NCBI RefSeq assembly: GCF_009735645.1
Contig: NZ_CP032550.1
Location: 1,984,001 to 2,048,000 of the forward strand
Origin: Microbacterium oryzae
GTDB taxonomy: Bacteria; Actinomycetota; Actinomycetes; Actinomycetales; Microbacteriaceae
Reading direction: 5' to 3'
DNA: 64,000 nt
The notes under the pieces were generated by a model, which was not told the DNA's origin, did no database searches, and was given only the letters and a program-made list of their open reading frames with translations. This document shows, piece after piece, positions 6,267 to 15,008 of this stretch (the stretch's first letter is position 1; each line of letters begins with the position of its first letter). The position numbers and the translations under genes were made by a program.

Positions 6267-9077
6267 TCACGGAGTGGCTGGCGCTCCGTTGTAGGTCGAG
6301 ATCTCCGCCAGCCCGACGTTGCCGGTGCTGCCCGACACCGCCGTCACCGTGAAGCGAAGCGACGTCGTGGTTCGCGCCGGGAAGGTCACGATCGTGGCGG
6401 CCCCGCTGTTGTTCAACGCGGGAACCGTCACCGTCGACCCGTCGGAGAAGGTCAGGGTTCCCCCCAGCACCTGGTCGGAGCCGTTCGGCCGGTCATAGAG
6501 GTACACCCGGTCGATGGTCGTGGCCTGCGTCCAGTTCAGACGCAACCACGCTCCGCTGCGCTCGCCGTCGGACGACCACTCCGCCCCGGCGTTGGCGGGG
6601 TACCCCGCCGCCACCGCGTCGATCGCCTGCGTCGCCGCCTGGCCGGGCACCTGGGACGACGCCGACACGAGCGCGTTGCGCGCCGAGTTCGGGCCGCTGT
6701 AGGCGGCCGGCCCGGGTGCCGGCGCGGTGCCCGTCTGAACGGGCTCGCCACTGTATGCCTCCATCTCCGCCAGCCCGGCGTTCTCGGTGTTGGCGGAAGT
6801 CGCCGTCACCGTGAACCGGACCGACGTCGTCGCCCGCGCTGGGAACGCCACGATCGTGGCGGAGCCGTTGTTGTTCAGCGCCGGCACGGTCACGGTCGAG
6901 CCGTCCGAGAACGTCAGCGTGCCACCTTGGATGTGGTCGGCCCCGTTGGGCCGGTCGAAGAGCTGCACACGGTCGAGAGTCTGCGCCTGCGTCCACTGCA
7001 GCTGCAGCCACGCGCCCGCACGCTGTCCGTCGGAGGACCACTCGGCTGCGGAGTTGCCGGGGTAGCCCGCCACCACCGCATCGATCGCCGCCGTCGCCGG
7101 CTGACCGGTCGCCTGCGATGACGCCGACACCAGCGCGTTCCGCGCCGCGTTGGGTCCGCTGTACGCCGCCGGGCCCGGTGTCGGCGTCGGGGTCGGCGAC
7201 GGGTCGCCGTTGTACGTCTCGATCTCCGCGAGCCCGATGTTGTCGGTGCTGCCGGAGGCCGAGGTCACCGTGAACCGCACCGACGTCGTCGACCGCGCCG
7301 GGAACGTCACCTCCGTGACGGAGCCGTTGTTGTTCAGCGCGGGCACGGTCACCGTCGAGCCGTCCGAGAACGTCAACGTCCCGCCCAGCACCTGATCCGC
7401 CGCATTCGGTCGATCGAAGAGACGGACCCGGTCGAGAGTCTGCGCCTGCGTCCACTGCAGCTGCAGCCACGCGCCCGCACGCTGTCCGTCGGAGGACCAC
7501 TCGGCTGCGGAGTTGCCGGGGTAGCCCGCCACCACCGCATCGATCGCCGCCGTCGCCGGCTGACCGGTCGCCTGCGACGACGCCGACACCAGCGCGTTCC
7601 GCGCCGCGTTGGGTCCGCTGTACGCCGCCGGGCCCGGTGTCGGCGTCGGAGTGGGTGTCGGCGTCGGCGTCGGCGTCGGAGTCGGCGTCGGCGTCGGCGT
7701 CGGCGTCGGAGTCGGCGTCGGAGTCGGAGTCGGAGTCGACGTCGGGTTGCCGTTGTACACCTCGATCTCCGCCAGTCCGACGTTCGCGGTCGCCGAGGAG
7801 GTCGCCGTCACCGTGAAGCGGATCGTGCGCGCGGCGCGGGCCGGGAAGGTGACCACCGTCGCCGAGCCGTTGTTGTTCAGCGCCGGCACCGTCACCGTCG
7901 AGCCGTCCGAGAACCGCAGCGTTCCACCCTGGATGTGATCGGATCCGTTGGGCCGGTCATAGAGGATTACTCGGTCGACTGTCTGCGGGTCCGCCCAGGC
8001 CAGCTCAAGCCATGCGCCGGAGCGCTGGGAGTCGGACGACCACTCGGCTGTGTCGTCGGCCGGGTAGCCGGAGACGACGGCGTCGATCGCGTTCGTGTCC
8101 TCCTGACCGTCGCTCTCCGACGATGCGCGCACGGTGGCGTTGCGCGCGATGTTCGGACCGTCGTACGGAGCGGGCCCCGGCAGGGGCGTGACAGCCGCTG
8201 GCAGGGGGGCGAGGTACTGCCGCTCCATCCACTGTGCTTCGACACCGCCAGGGCACGTGGTGTTCGGGCAGAGGAGCTGGTCGTACTTCGCGTAGCTGAG
8301 CAGAGCCGCCCGCTTGTCCTCCAGCGCCTGATCCGTCACGTTCGCCGGGGAGTTCTTCGACCCGTACCCCACGTACGCCCGCACCTCGCCGCGGTAGGCG
8401 TCGAGCGCCTCGACGGAGAACAGCGCGGCGGCACGGTGATCGGAATGGTCGCCCTGCCCGGTGCGGGCGTCCTGGATGCGGACGGTGCTCGGCTGCGTGT
8501 CGTCGAGGATGGCCGTCAGCGTCGCGAGCAGCTCGCTGCGTGTGTACGTGGCGGAGGCGTCCAGCGCGCGCAGCGACGGGATGACCCCGTCCCACAGCCG
8601 TTGCAGGGACGTGCCTCCGGTGCTCGAGAATCCGCTGCCGCTGAGACCGCCGTCCGGCAGCCTCAGGAAGATGTCGACGACCTGCCCCGCACCGGGGCTG
8701 GTCACCGCCTGCACCGTGCGACCGGCGTATGTGGGGCGCGAACTCGTCCATGTCGCGCCGGGTGCGAGCTCGAGCAGGGTCGCGTAGGCGGCCTGCGATC
8801 CGAGCTCCCGACGCTGCCAGTAGTCGGCGCTGCCTCCCGAGTCGCCGGCGGTGAGGAACACGTTCACGAGGCAGTCGCCTGCGGCGAGACTGTTCTGGAT
8901 GTCCGGGTTCATGAACAGCAGGTCATCATCCTGGTGCGCGATGATCGACAGATCCGTCTCCGCGCAGTCGGCCGCGCTCGCGGTCGTCGGGATGCCGAGG
9001 ACCGCCGCTCCCGCGACGAGGACGACGGTCAGCGCGATCCCCAGCCATCGTCCCGTGCGGGACAGGTAATCAGACAC
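6267..9077 (-). CDS. Secreted PIG-L family deacetylase with four discoidin-like repeats
   Basis: 936 residues. The GTG at 9077 is chosen because GGGGAG lies 7 bases upstream and a signal peptide follows (hydrophobic 11-29, cleavage after TASA at about 36). Residues 43-300 are a PIG-L/LmbE domain with SIIAHQDDDLLF and a DHSDH motif, the zinc ligands of N-acetylglucosamine deacetylases. Then come four beta-rich repeats of about 145 residues (each GPNxARNAxVxASS...EWSSD...FSDGSTVTVPALNN...), similar to F5/8-type galactose-binding modules. Linkers are proline-threonine-rich, the longest about 17 TP units. It likely deacetylates an extracellular or wall glycan while bound to it. It lies 44 bp behind the flippase operon. 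Confidence 0.8.
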   Translation of the reverse strand: MSDYLSRTGRWLGIALTVVLVAGAAVLGIPTTASAADCAETDLSIIAHQDDDLLFMNPDIQNSLAAGDCLVNVFLTAGDSGGSADYWQRRELGSQAAYATLLELAPGATWTSSRPTYAGRTVQAVTSPGAGQVVDIFLRLPDGGLSGSGFSSTGGTSLQRLWDGVIPSLRALDASATYTRSELLATLTAILDDTQPSTVRIQDARTGQGDHSDHRAAALFSVEALDAYRGEVRAYVGYGSKNSPANVTDQALEDKRAALLSYAKYDQLLCPNTTCPGGVEAQWMERQYLAPLPAAVTPLPGPAPYDGPNIARNATVRASSESDGQEDTNAIDAVVSGYPADDTAEWSSDSQRSGAWLELAWADPQTVDRVILYDRPNGSDHIQGGTLRFSDGSTVTVPALNNNGSATVVTFPARAARTIRFTVTATSSATANVGLAEIEVYNGNPTSTPTPTPTPTPTPTPTPTPTPTPTPTPTPTPTPTPGPAAYSGPNAARNALVSASSQATGQPATAAIDAVVAGYPGNSAAEWSSDGQRAGAWLQLQWTQAQTLDRVRLFDRPNAADQVLGGTLTFSDGSTVTVPALNNNGSVTEVTFPARSTTSVRFTVTSASGSTDNIGLAEIETYNGDPSPTPTPTPGPAAYSGPNAARNALVSASSQATGQPATAAIDAVVAGYPGNSAAEWSSDGQRAGAWLQLQWTQAQTLDRVQLFDRPNGADHIQGGTLTFSDGSTVTVPALNNNGSATIVAFPARATTSVRFTVTATSANTENAGLAEMEAYSGEPVQTGTAPAPGPAAYSGPNSARNALVSASSQVPGQAATQAIDAVAAGYPANAGAEWSSDGERSGAWLRLNWTQATTIDRVYLYDRPNGSDQVLGGTLTFSDGSTVTVPALNNSGAATIVTFPARTTTSLRFTVTAVSGSTGNVGLAEISTYNGAPATP
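6970..7190. repeat. 221-bp internal duplication, copy 1 (copy 2 at 7429-7649)
   Basis: The two segments inside the PIG-L gene are 459 bp (153 codons) apart and differ at one silent position (GAT/GAC) by my reading. The adjoining parts of the same domain repeats are clearly more divergent. This indicates recent duplication or gene conversion between binding modules 2 and 3. Confidence 0.9.
7637..7739. repeat. Hexanucleotide microsatellite encoding a (TP)n linker
   Basis: About 17 tandem units of GTCGGC/GTCGGA (plus-strand view) code for Thr-Pro repeats between the first and second binding modules of the PIG-L protein. The six-base period keeps frame, so slippage would change linker length only. 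Confidence 0.9.
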
Positions 9078-9121
9078 GGTGGTACTCCCCAGATGTGTTG
9101 AAGGCACCGAGCGGGCGGGGC

Positions 9122-10543
9122 TCATGGCCGCGCCGCCGCTCGGAGGATCTCCGCGTGGTCGGCGACCATCGCGGGTTCGGTGAAGGGCGCCGGCGTGGCG
9201 GGCACTCGCTGTCGAGCCATCCGACTCACGCGCAGCAGCGCCCGTGCGAACTCCGCGCGGTTGCGCTGATGGCGCTGACGACGGGCGCGAGCGAGTTCGC
9301 GCTGCGATGCGTCCGGCAGTGCGCTCGGCACGACCTCGCCCCAGCCGTCTGCGGCTTCCACCAGCTGCCGCGTGAAGCCGACATCGGACAGCACGACGGG
9401 GAGGCCGCACGAGACGGCCTCTAGCGCCGAGATGGGCCCGCCCTCGGAGAACGAGTCGAGCGCATAGACGTCGGCGGCGGCGAAGAGCACCCAGGGGTCG
9501 GATTCGCCCAGGAGATGCACGCGGTGGCCCCGATCGTGAGCGCGTCGCAGCACATCGGCTCGACGCACCTCGAGCCAGCTGCTCGGCGCCCCTGCCAGGA
9601 CGAGACGCAGCCGCGGCTCGCTCTCCGCCGCGAGCAGGAAGGCGTCGACGAGGCCCGCCGCGTTCTTCTGGTCGCTGAAGCGCTGCAGTCCGACGACGAG
9701 GATGTCGTCGTCCTCCAGATCGGGGACAACCGCCGAGACGAGACCCCGCGCCGCCGGGCGGGAGAGCGGACTGCGCGAGCTCGCCCGGCTCACGCCGTTG
9801 ACGACTGTGCGCGGGAGCGGACGTCCCGTCCGCTCGGCGACGAATCGTGCGACCGCGTCGCTCACGGCGATGGACGATGGCGCGGCGTCGACGAGATCCC
9901 TGAGGTGCTGCCACGCGGAGTCGTCCAGATAGGACTCGAGCGCGTGGAAGACCGGCACCGTGCGATGCCCGAAGGCGATCAATGGGGTGACCAGCTCAGG
10001 ATCTGCCCGATGCAGCTGGATGACGTCGGGTCCGACGAGGCGAAGCCTGTCTGTGGTCTCGTGAGGAGCGACCACGTCGACGTCGACGCCCGCCGCCCGA
10101 AGCCGACCGGCGGTGGCGCCATCCTGAGTGGCGAGCACATGCACCTCCACACCGTGAGCGGGCAGGCCGAGCGCCAGGGTCTCGACGACCGTCTCGACTC
10201 CTCCCGAGTCGAGCGCGCCGGCGACGAGCACGCAGCGCAATGCCCGCCGACTCCCGTCTGACGAGCCGGCCTGGACGACGAGAGCCATCTCCTCTGCCGC
10301 CCGCGCTGAATCGGCCCGTGCGGGCGCTGCCGCAACGGCCGGCAGTCCGGAGCGAACGGCGACGACTCCGAGCAGGCGGTTCCAGCGCCCGAACCGCCAC
10401 CGCGCGGGCACGAGGTCCGTCACCACGGTGAGCGCCCAGACTGCGAGGACGGCCGAGGATCGACATGCGCGGACGACAGCCCGCGGGAAGCGCGCCATGG
10501 GGTGATGGTCCCACTTCCGGCGCTTGTTCGTCAGCACCTTCAT
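9122..10543 (-). CDS. GT4-type glycosyltransferase with an N-terminal extension
   Basis: 473 residues. The ATG at 10543 overlaps the flippase stop (ATGA). The first 95 residues are basic and partly hydrophobic (VLAVWALTVVTDLVPARW), perhaps membrane-associating. The GT-B core follows from RALRCVLVAGALDSGGVETVV (acceptor domain) to YALDSFSEGGPISALEAVSCGLPVVLSD, the E-x7-E donor motif of GT4 retaining enzymes. It should add one sugar in the cytoplasm to the unit exported by the adjacent flippase. Substrate unknown. Confidence 0.8.
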   Translation of the reverse strand: MKVLTNKRRKWDHHPMARFPRAVVRACRSSAVLAVWALTVVTDLVPARWRFGRWNRLLGVVAVRSGLPAVAAAPARADSARAAEEMALVVQAGSSDGSRRALRCVLVAGALDSGGVETVVETLALGLPAHGVEVHVLATQDGATAGRLRAAGVDVDVVAPHETTDRLRLVGPDVIQLHRADPELVTPLIAFGHRTVPVFHALESYLDDSAWQHLRDLVDAAPSSIAVSDAVARFVAERTGRPLPRTVVNGVSRASSRSPLSRPAARGLVSAVVPDLEDDDILVVGLQRFSDQKNAAGLVDAFLLAAESEPRLRLVLAGAPSSWLEVRRADVLRRAHDRGHRVHLLGESDPWVLFAAADVYALDSFSEGGPISALEAVSCGLPVVLSDVGFTRQLVEAADGWGEVVPSALPDASQRELARARRQRHQRNRAEFARALLRVSRMARQRVPATPAPFTEPAMVADHAEILRAAARP

Positions 10544-11949
10544 GCGCTCATCGCCCGGAGCTCGCGCTTTCCCCATCGCCAGACGACGGCGAGGTAGACA
10601 GCGACGGCCGCGAACCCGCCGACCAGCAGCGCCGGAAGAGCACTGCCGATCAGTGCCACGGCGAGCCCCGCGACCGCGAAGGCGGGGACCGTGGCGACCG
10701 TCGGCCACACAGCACCGCGCAGCAGCGCGCCCAATCGCACACCGCAGCGGCGGAGGGCGATGAGGTACATGGGGAGGATGACCACCAGCGCGACCACGAC
10801 GTGGACCCACGCCGCGCCGACGATCCCGAACGAGGTGGTCGCGAGGACCATCCCGACCACCAGTGCGAGCAGCCAGGCGATCTGCACCCACAGCACGGGG
10901 CGCGCGTGCCCGCGCGCGTAAAGGAAGCCGTTGAAGATGTCGAAGAGCACCCGGAGCGCGCCGAAGACGCCCAACGCGGAGAGCACGGGAGCCGACGTCA
11001 GCCAGCGTTCCCCGTACAGCACAGAGATCAGCGGCGCGCTCACCACAGCGAGGACGGCGCCGGCAGGCAGCGCACCCGCCCAGCCGAGCGCGGTCACCCT
11101 CGCGAGGCTCGACGACGCGTCGTCCGTGCGGGAGAAGTATGGAAGGGCGATAGCGCGCACGCTCTGCGAGAGGGCGCTCATCGGCCAATTCGAGATGTTG
11201 AAAGCGAGAACGTAGTAGCCCAGGGCAGTCGCGCCGGCGATGCGCACGAGGACGATGTTGTCGACGTTGAGGAGTCCCCACGCCAGCAGGTTCGCCGTGG
11301 CGATGGGGAGGCCGAACGCCAGCACCGGTCGCACCCGCTCGCGGTCGAGACCGTAGCGCGGCCTCTCCTTGGCGAGGACGAATTGGAGGGCCGACGAGAC
11401 GACCTGAGCGCTCACACGCCCAATGGCGAGGCCCATCACGCCGAACCCGGCGAACACCAGCAGCAGGGTGACGACGGTGGAGACGACGAAGTCGACGACG
11501 CCGATCCAGAACAGCTCGCGCTGCTGGAAGCGTCGCAGCAGCATGGCGTAGGGCACGATGCTGACGCCGGCGAGAAACAGCGTGAGCGCGAGGACCGCGA
11601 TGGCGGGCGCGGCGGCTTCGCTGCCGAGGACCTGCGCGACGAAGCCGCTTGAAGCGATCGCGAGCGCGGTCGTGACCGCGCCGCTGACCATGCCCAGGGT
11701 GGCGACCGTCGGGGCGATCTTCTCGGGCTCCTCGGATCGGATGAGGTCCGCGGAGAGCCCGAGGTCCGCGACCGTCATGAGGATGGACTGCACGGTGAGC
11801 GCGACGGCGTACACGCCGAACTGCTCGGGAGTGAGGATGCGCGCCAGCACGATCCCGACGACGAGGCTCCCCATCCGCAGGACGATGGAGCTCACGCCGC
11901 CCCAGGCGGCGCCCCGCACCGCTTTGGACTTCAGCTCGACGTCCGTCAT
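10540..11949 (-). CDS. Wzx-type polysaccharide flippase (MOP superfamily)
   Basis: 469 residues with 12-14 membrane segments. The N-terminus (SKAVRGAAWGGVSSIVLRMGSLVVG, ARILTPEQFGVYAVALTV) is the characteristic start of polysaccharide transporters of the PST/Wzx group. It would flip undecaprenyl-linked repeat units across the membrane for polymerisation by the Wzy protein encoded in the next operon. GAGGAAGGG lies about 9 bases before the ATG. A leader of roughly 150 bases carries the shared two-part motif and hairpin. It is the first gene of the operon flippase, glycosyltransferase and probably PIG-L. Confidence 0.85.
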   Translation of the reverse strand: MTDVELKSKAVRGAAWGGVSSIVLRMGSLVVGIVLARILTPEQFGVYAVALTVQSILMTVADLGLSADLIRSEEPEKIAPTVATLGMVSGAVTTALAIASSGFVAQVLGSEAAAPAIAVLALTLFLAGVSIVPYAMLLRRFQQRELFWIGVVDFVVSTVVTLLLVFAGFGVMGLAIGRVSAQVVSSALQFVLAKERPRYGLDRERVRPVLAFGLPIATANLLAWGLLNVDNIVLVRIAGATALGYYVLAFNISNWPMSALSQSVRAIALPYFSRTDDASSSLARVTALGWAGALPAGAVLAVVSAPLISVLYGERWLTSAPVLSALGVFGALRVLFDIFNGFLYARGHARPVLWVQIAWLLALVVGMVLATTSFGIVGAAWVHVVVALVVILPMYLIALRRCGVRLGALLRGAVWPTVATVPAFAVAGLAVALIGSALPALLVGGFAAVAVYLAVVWRWGKRELRAMSA

Positions 11950-12039
11950 CGCCGCCGCCCTTCCTCAGAAGAGCGAGCAGATGCAGATCGCGCGACCGCG
12001 GACCCAGATTTCCCCATGTGCGTTTCCCCAGAACCGGAA

Positions 12040-12066
12040 GAGCGTCCGCCCGGATGCGAGACGCTC
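12040..12066 (-). promoter_or_regulatory. Leader hairpin of the flippase operon
   Basis: Minus-strand stem of 7 bp (GAGCGTC with GACGCTC), a one-base bulge, then CGC-ATCCGG-GCG. The apex is identical to the hairpin in front of the other polysaccharide operon (6156-6179) while the lower stem differs in sequence but still pairs, which is covariation. The distance from CTCTTC to the apex is 19-20 bases in both. Confidence 0.6.
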
Positions 12067-12077
12067 CCTTCAGAGGG

Positions 12078-12106
12078 GAAGAGCCGTAGACGCGATCCCT
12101 GATACA
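12078..12106 (-). promoter_or_regulatory. Copy B of the two-part element
   Basis: Minus strand: TGTATCAGG (12106-12098), 14 bases, CTCTTC (12083-12078). It lies about 130 bp upstream of the flippase start. Both halves are identical to copies A and C. Confidence 0.6.
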
Positions 12107-12161
12107 TCTCCCGCGCCACGGCGGTGATCACGACGCGCCCGGGAACTCGTTCGGGTCGGCG

Positions 12162-12190
12162 TGTATCAGGAGGGGTGCGGGGTGCTCTTC
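12162..12190 (+). promoter_or_regulatory. Copy C of the two-part element, divergent from copy B
   Basis: Plus strand: TGTATCAGG (12162-12170), 14 bases, CTCTTC (12185-12190). It points away from copy B, towards a stretch with no recognisable sense-strand gene that ends in a strong hairpin. Confidence 0.55.
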
Positions 12191-12194
12191 CTCA

Positions 12195-12366
12195 TCGACG
12201 GGGACCACGCCGCAGCATGTCTGCGGCCACAGACTCCGGTGCCGATGCCGACCCCCGCGGCGCCCGCACCGGAAACCTCGGCCCTCGCGGCCGAGCAGGG
12301 TGGGGAGGGCTGCAACCCTCACACCGCCCCGGTGGCGCGCCGGAAGCGCCACCGGGGCCTTTCTCT
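12195..12366 (+). ncRNA. Candidate short transcript between copy C and the terminator
   Basis: If copy C is a promoter, transcription would begin near 12195 and end at the hairpin and U-rich tail by about 12366, giving an RNA of about 170 bases. It would hold a perfect 7-bp hairpin (GCCGCAG, loop CATGT, CTGCGGC; 12209-12227) near its 5' end, in the same place as the hairpins of the two polysaccharide leaders. No reading frame with a ribosome-binding site is seen. Ends are inferred. Confidence 0.35.
12326..12358. terminator. Hairpin terminator at the end of the CHAT gene
   Basis: Perfect 13-bp stem (12326-12338 with 12346-12358), loop GCCGGAA. On the plus strand it is followed by CTTTCTCTTCTC, so it would stop transcripts arriving from copy C. 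It also lies 11 bp beyond the CHAT stop codon on the minus strand. Confidence 0.75.
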
Positions 12367-12368
12367 TC

Positions 12369-14927
12369 TCAGAATCCGGAGCCGTAGCAGAGGAACGGCG
12401 AATCGTGGCCGGTCTCGGCGACCGCCGCCGCAAGCGCCTCTGCCGGGTCGAGCCGGGCGGCGAGCCCCTCGTGCATGACGCTCAGCAGCTCGCACGCCAC
12501 GTCGTCGGCGACGGTGACGGGGGCGGCGATCACGCAGCGGGCACCGGCGTGCAGCCAGGCCCTCGCCATCCCGATCGCCTCTTCGCCCCATCGCACCGAC
12601 GACCGACCGAGCTCGCACGCGGAGAGCACCACGAGGTCCGGTGCCTTCGCGATGGCGTCGATGTCGTACCCGAACAGCGTGCCGTCTGCCAGCTCGAATC
12701 CCGACAGCAACGGCGAGTCGGCGGAGTGGCGGCCGTGCGCGACGACGTGCAGCACATCCACCTCCTCGGCGAGCGCCGTGGCGTGCTCGACGCGGGCCGC
12801 GCCATCCGCCAGAACATGGACGGCGTCTCCGCCCGAGCCGCGCGCGCGGCGCTCCGCCTCGAGCCACCACGGCCGCGCGCCGGACTGGGCTTCCTCCGTG
12901 CCACGCGCGATCCGCGGCCCGACGACGAACCCGGCGCGCTCGAGCGCGAACGGCGTGCGGCTGCCGTGCGCCCAGCGCGACGCGGAGCGGACGTTCGTGA
13001 TCACTCGCCCGCGGAGGGCGGGCAGCATCCCCCACGGCGTGCCGTGCAGTTCGCCCGGAACCGTGATGAGAACGCGGCGCGCATCGCCGGCGATCCGCAT
13101 CGCATCGTCGACGAGCGCCTGCGACAGCCGAGCCAGTCGCCGCTCCAGGGTCTCCCGGATGAGGCGCCCGGCCGGGCTGCCGTGAGTCGCGGCCGCCGCA
13201 TTCAACTCGCTGTGGAGGCCGTCGTGCAGGTCGCGCACCGCGCGCCAGGAGAGGTCCACCAGCGCCGGCGGAGCCTGCCGACCCACCACGAGGCACGTGA
13301 GCCGACCACGCGCGTACACGAAGCTCAGCAGCACCGTCTCGTCGTCGAGGTACTCGCGGAACTCGTGCAGCGTCAGCGACGGCGGCCCGTCGATGGACGA
13401 GGTCCCGACCCACTGCCGCTCGCTCACGCGACGTCGCAGGGCCACCACGCGCGGATCGTCCGCCCAGTCCGGCGTCGCCAGCTCGGCGCGCAGCGCGCGG
13501 ATCTCCGCGAGGTCGGCGGCGTGCCGAGGGTCCTGCGGAGGTCGCACCGGCGACACCTGCTGGGTGAAGTGGCGCGCGTACTCCGACCACTCGAACACGA
13601 CCTCCGGCTTCCCGGAGCGGATGCTGGCCGCGATCCCCTCGGCGAAGACGCCGGTGCCGTGGATCGCCGCTGACGACAGCATGTCGAGCGATCCGAAGGA
13701 GCGCTGCCACGCGGACACCTCGCGGATCCCGTCCGCGGCATGCCGCCGCGCGTCGGCGTCGCGCCCGAGCGCCGCGGACCGCGCGGCCCGCGCCTCGTGG
13801 GCGAGGACGCGCACCGAAAGCGGGTCGTCGGGATCGAGCCGCGGGGCACGGCGAGGCGGATGGCCGCTGCGCGACAGGGCGGCATCCCGCACGTACCCCA
13901 GGGCACGGGCTTCCACTCGGAAGCCGAAGCGCGACAGCCTGCGCGCCGTGTGCGCGCACGCCGCCTCCAGGTCCGCTGACACGGGCTTCGACGACGTCCG
14001 ATCGGCTGTGGGCGTGAGCAGCGCGCGCAGCCGCACGCCGTCGGCCCGCACCTCCCAGGAGTCGCTGCCGAGCGCGCGGAAGCGCTGGGCCGCGCGCTGC
14101 GCGACCTGCGCCGCCCTGGCCGGGTCGTACCCCAGCAGCGTCTGCGCGAGCTGCAGCTCGGCCTCGCCGCGGGTCTGCGGCCGACGCAGGCGCCCGAAGG
14201 CGCGTGCGGCCTGCTCCAGCAGCGCCGCCGACTCGTGCAGCTGGCCGGCCTCGCGCAGCGCTTCCGCGCGGTCGAGATCGGAGATCGCCGCAGCCAGCGG
14301 CGACTCCCGCCCGAGTTCGTCGCGCGCGGCGTTCATCTGGGTGAGCGCGAGCACGAGGTCGCCCGCCAGCAGGGCGGTGTACCCGAGGTTGTGGCGCGCC
14401 TGCGCCTCCCCCGCGGCGTCGCCCAGTTCGGCGAACAGCTCGGCCGCCGCCGCGAACTCGTCTGCGCATTCCCGCAGCCGGCGCCGCTGCAGCAGGGCGA
14501 CGCCGTGGTTGAGGAGCACGTTCGCGCGAGCGACGGGGTCCTCGACGAGGGCCACGGCCGTCCGGAACAGCGCGAGTGCGGCGTCCACTCCGCCGCGGTG
14601 GAGCACGAGCGTGCCGAGCTGCCCGGAGAGGATGCCCCGGGTGGCGGGCGGCAGCTCGGGCAGCGCCAGCGCCGTCCGGCACAGCAGCTCCGCGCCCGAG
14701 GTGTCGCCGAGCTGCCCCATGGCGTAGGCCAGCGGCGCGCTGATCCGCGCCCGCAGCCCGTCGCCGTCCGCGCTCTCGAGGGCGTGCGCGAGGATCCGTC
14801 GCGCGTTGCGCAGTCGCCCTCGGCCGTTCTCGGCGATGCCGCGGCTCAGGAGCTCCTCGGCGGAGAGCGCCTCGAGACCGGAGCGCGCCCAGTACTCACC
14901 CGGCGCAGCACGGCCGTGGTCTGACAT
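12369..14927 (-). CDS. TPR-CHAT protein (caspase-like peptidase domain)
   Basis: 852 residues. About residues 25-330 are helical TPR-like repeats (for example ARANVLLNHGVALLQRRRLRECADEFAAAAELF). The C-terminus is a CHAT domain (PF12770) with the catalytic pair visible: His731 in LHVVAHGRH and Cys771 in VVLSACELG. CHAT proteins are caspase-clan cysteine peptidases, some acting in defence or programmed death when a sensor releases them. No signal peptide is visible, so it is cytoplasmic. It follows the sigma factor and the 154-residue gene at 81 bp. Substrate and trigger are unknown. The sigma factor-CHAT pairing recurs in actinobacteria as far as I recall. Confidence 0.85.
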   Translation of the reverse strand: MSDHGRAAPGEYWARSGLEALSAEELLSRGIAENGRGRLRNARRILAHALESADGDGLRARISAPLAYAMGQLGDTSGAELLCRTALALPELPPATRGILSGQLGTLVLHRGGVDAALALFRTAVALVEDPVARANVLLNHGVALLQRRRLRECADEFAAAAELFAELGDAAGEAQARHNLGYTALLAGDLVLALTQMNAARDELGRESPLAAAISDLDRAEALREAGQLHESAALLEQAARAFGRLRRPQTRGEAELQLAQTLLGYDPARAAQVAQRAAQRFRALGSDSWEVRADGVRLRALLTPTADRTSSKPVSADLEAACAHTARRLSRFGFRVEARALGYVRDAALSRSGHPPRRAPRLDPDDPLSVRVLAHEARAARSAALGRDADARRHAADGIREVSAWQRSFGSLDMLSSAAIHGTGVFAEGIAASIRSGKPEVVFEWSEYARHFTQQVSPVRPPQDPRHAADLAEIRALRAELATPDWADDPRVVALRRRVSERQWVGTSSIDGPPSLTLHEFREYLDDETVLLSFVYARGRLTCLVVGRQAPPALVDLSWRAVRDLHDGLHSELNAAAATHGSPAGRLIRETLERRLARLSQALVDDAMRIAGDARRVLITVPGELHGTPWGMLPALRGRVITNVRSASRWAHGSRTPFALERAGFVVGPRIARGTEEAQSGARPWWLEAERRARGSGGDAVHVLADGAARVEHATALAEEVDVLHVVAHGRHSADSPLLSGFELADGTLFGYDIDAIAKAPDLVVLSACELGRSSVRWGEEAIGMARAWLHAGARCVIAAPVTVADDVACELLSVMHEGLAARLDPAEALAAAVAETGHDSPFLCYGSGF

Positions 14928-15008
14928 CCGCCCTCCCCCGGCCGGTCGATCCGGTCACTACCGTATCCGGGAATCCTGCTCACCCGAAGACGGCGGGGGA
15001 ATTCGACG

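Noticed and set aside
12300..13673. A long plus-strand frame antisense to the CHAT gene
   Set aside because: Low-complexity Arg/Pro-rich product with no family features; the minus strand encodes TPR and CHAT domains with intact catalytic residues.
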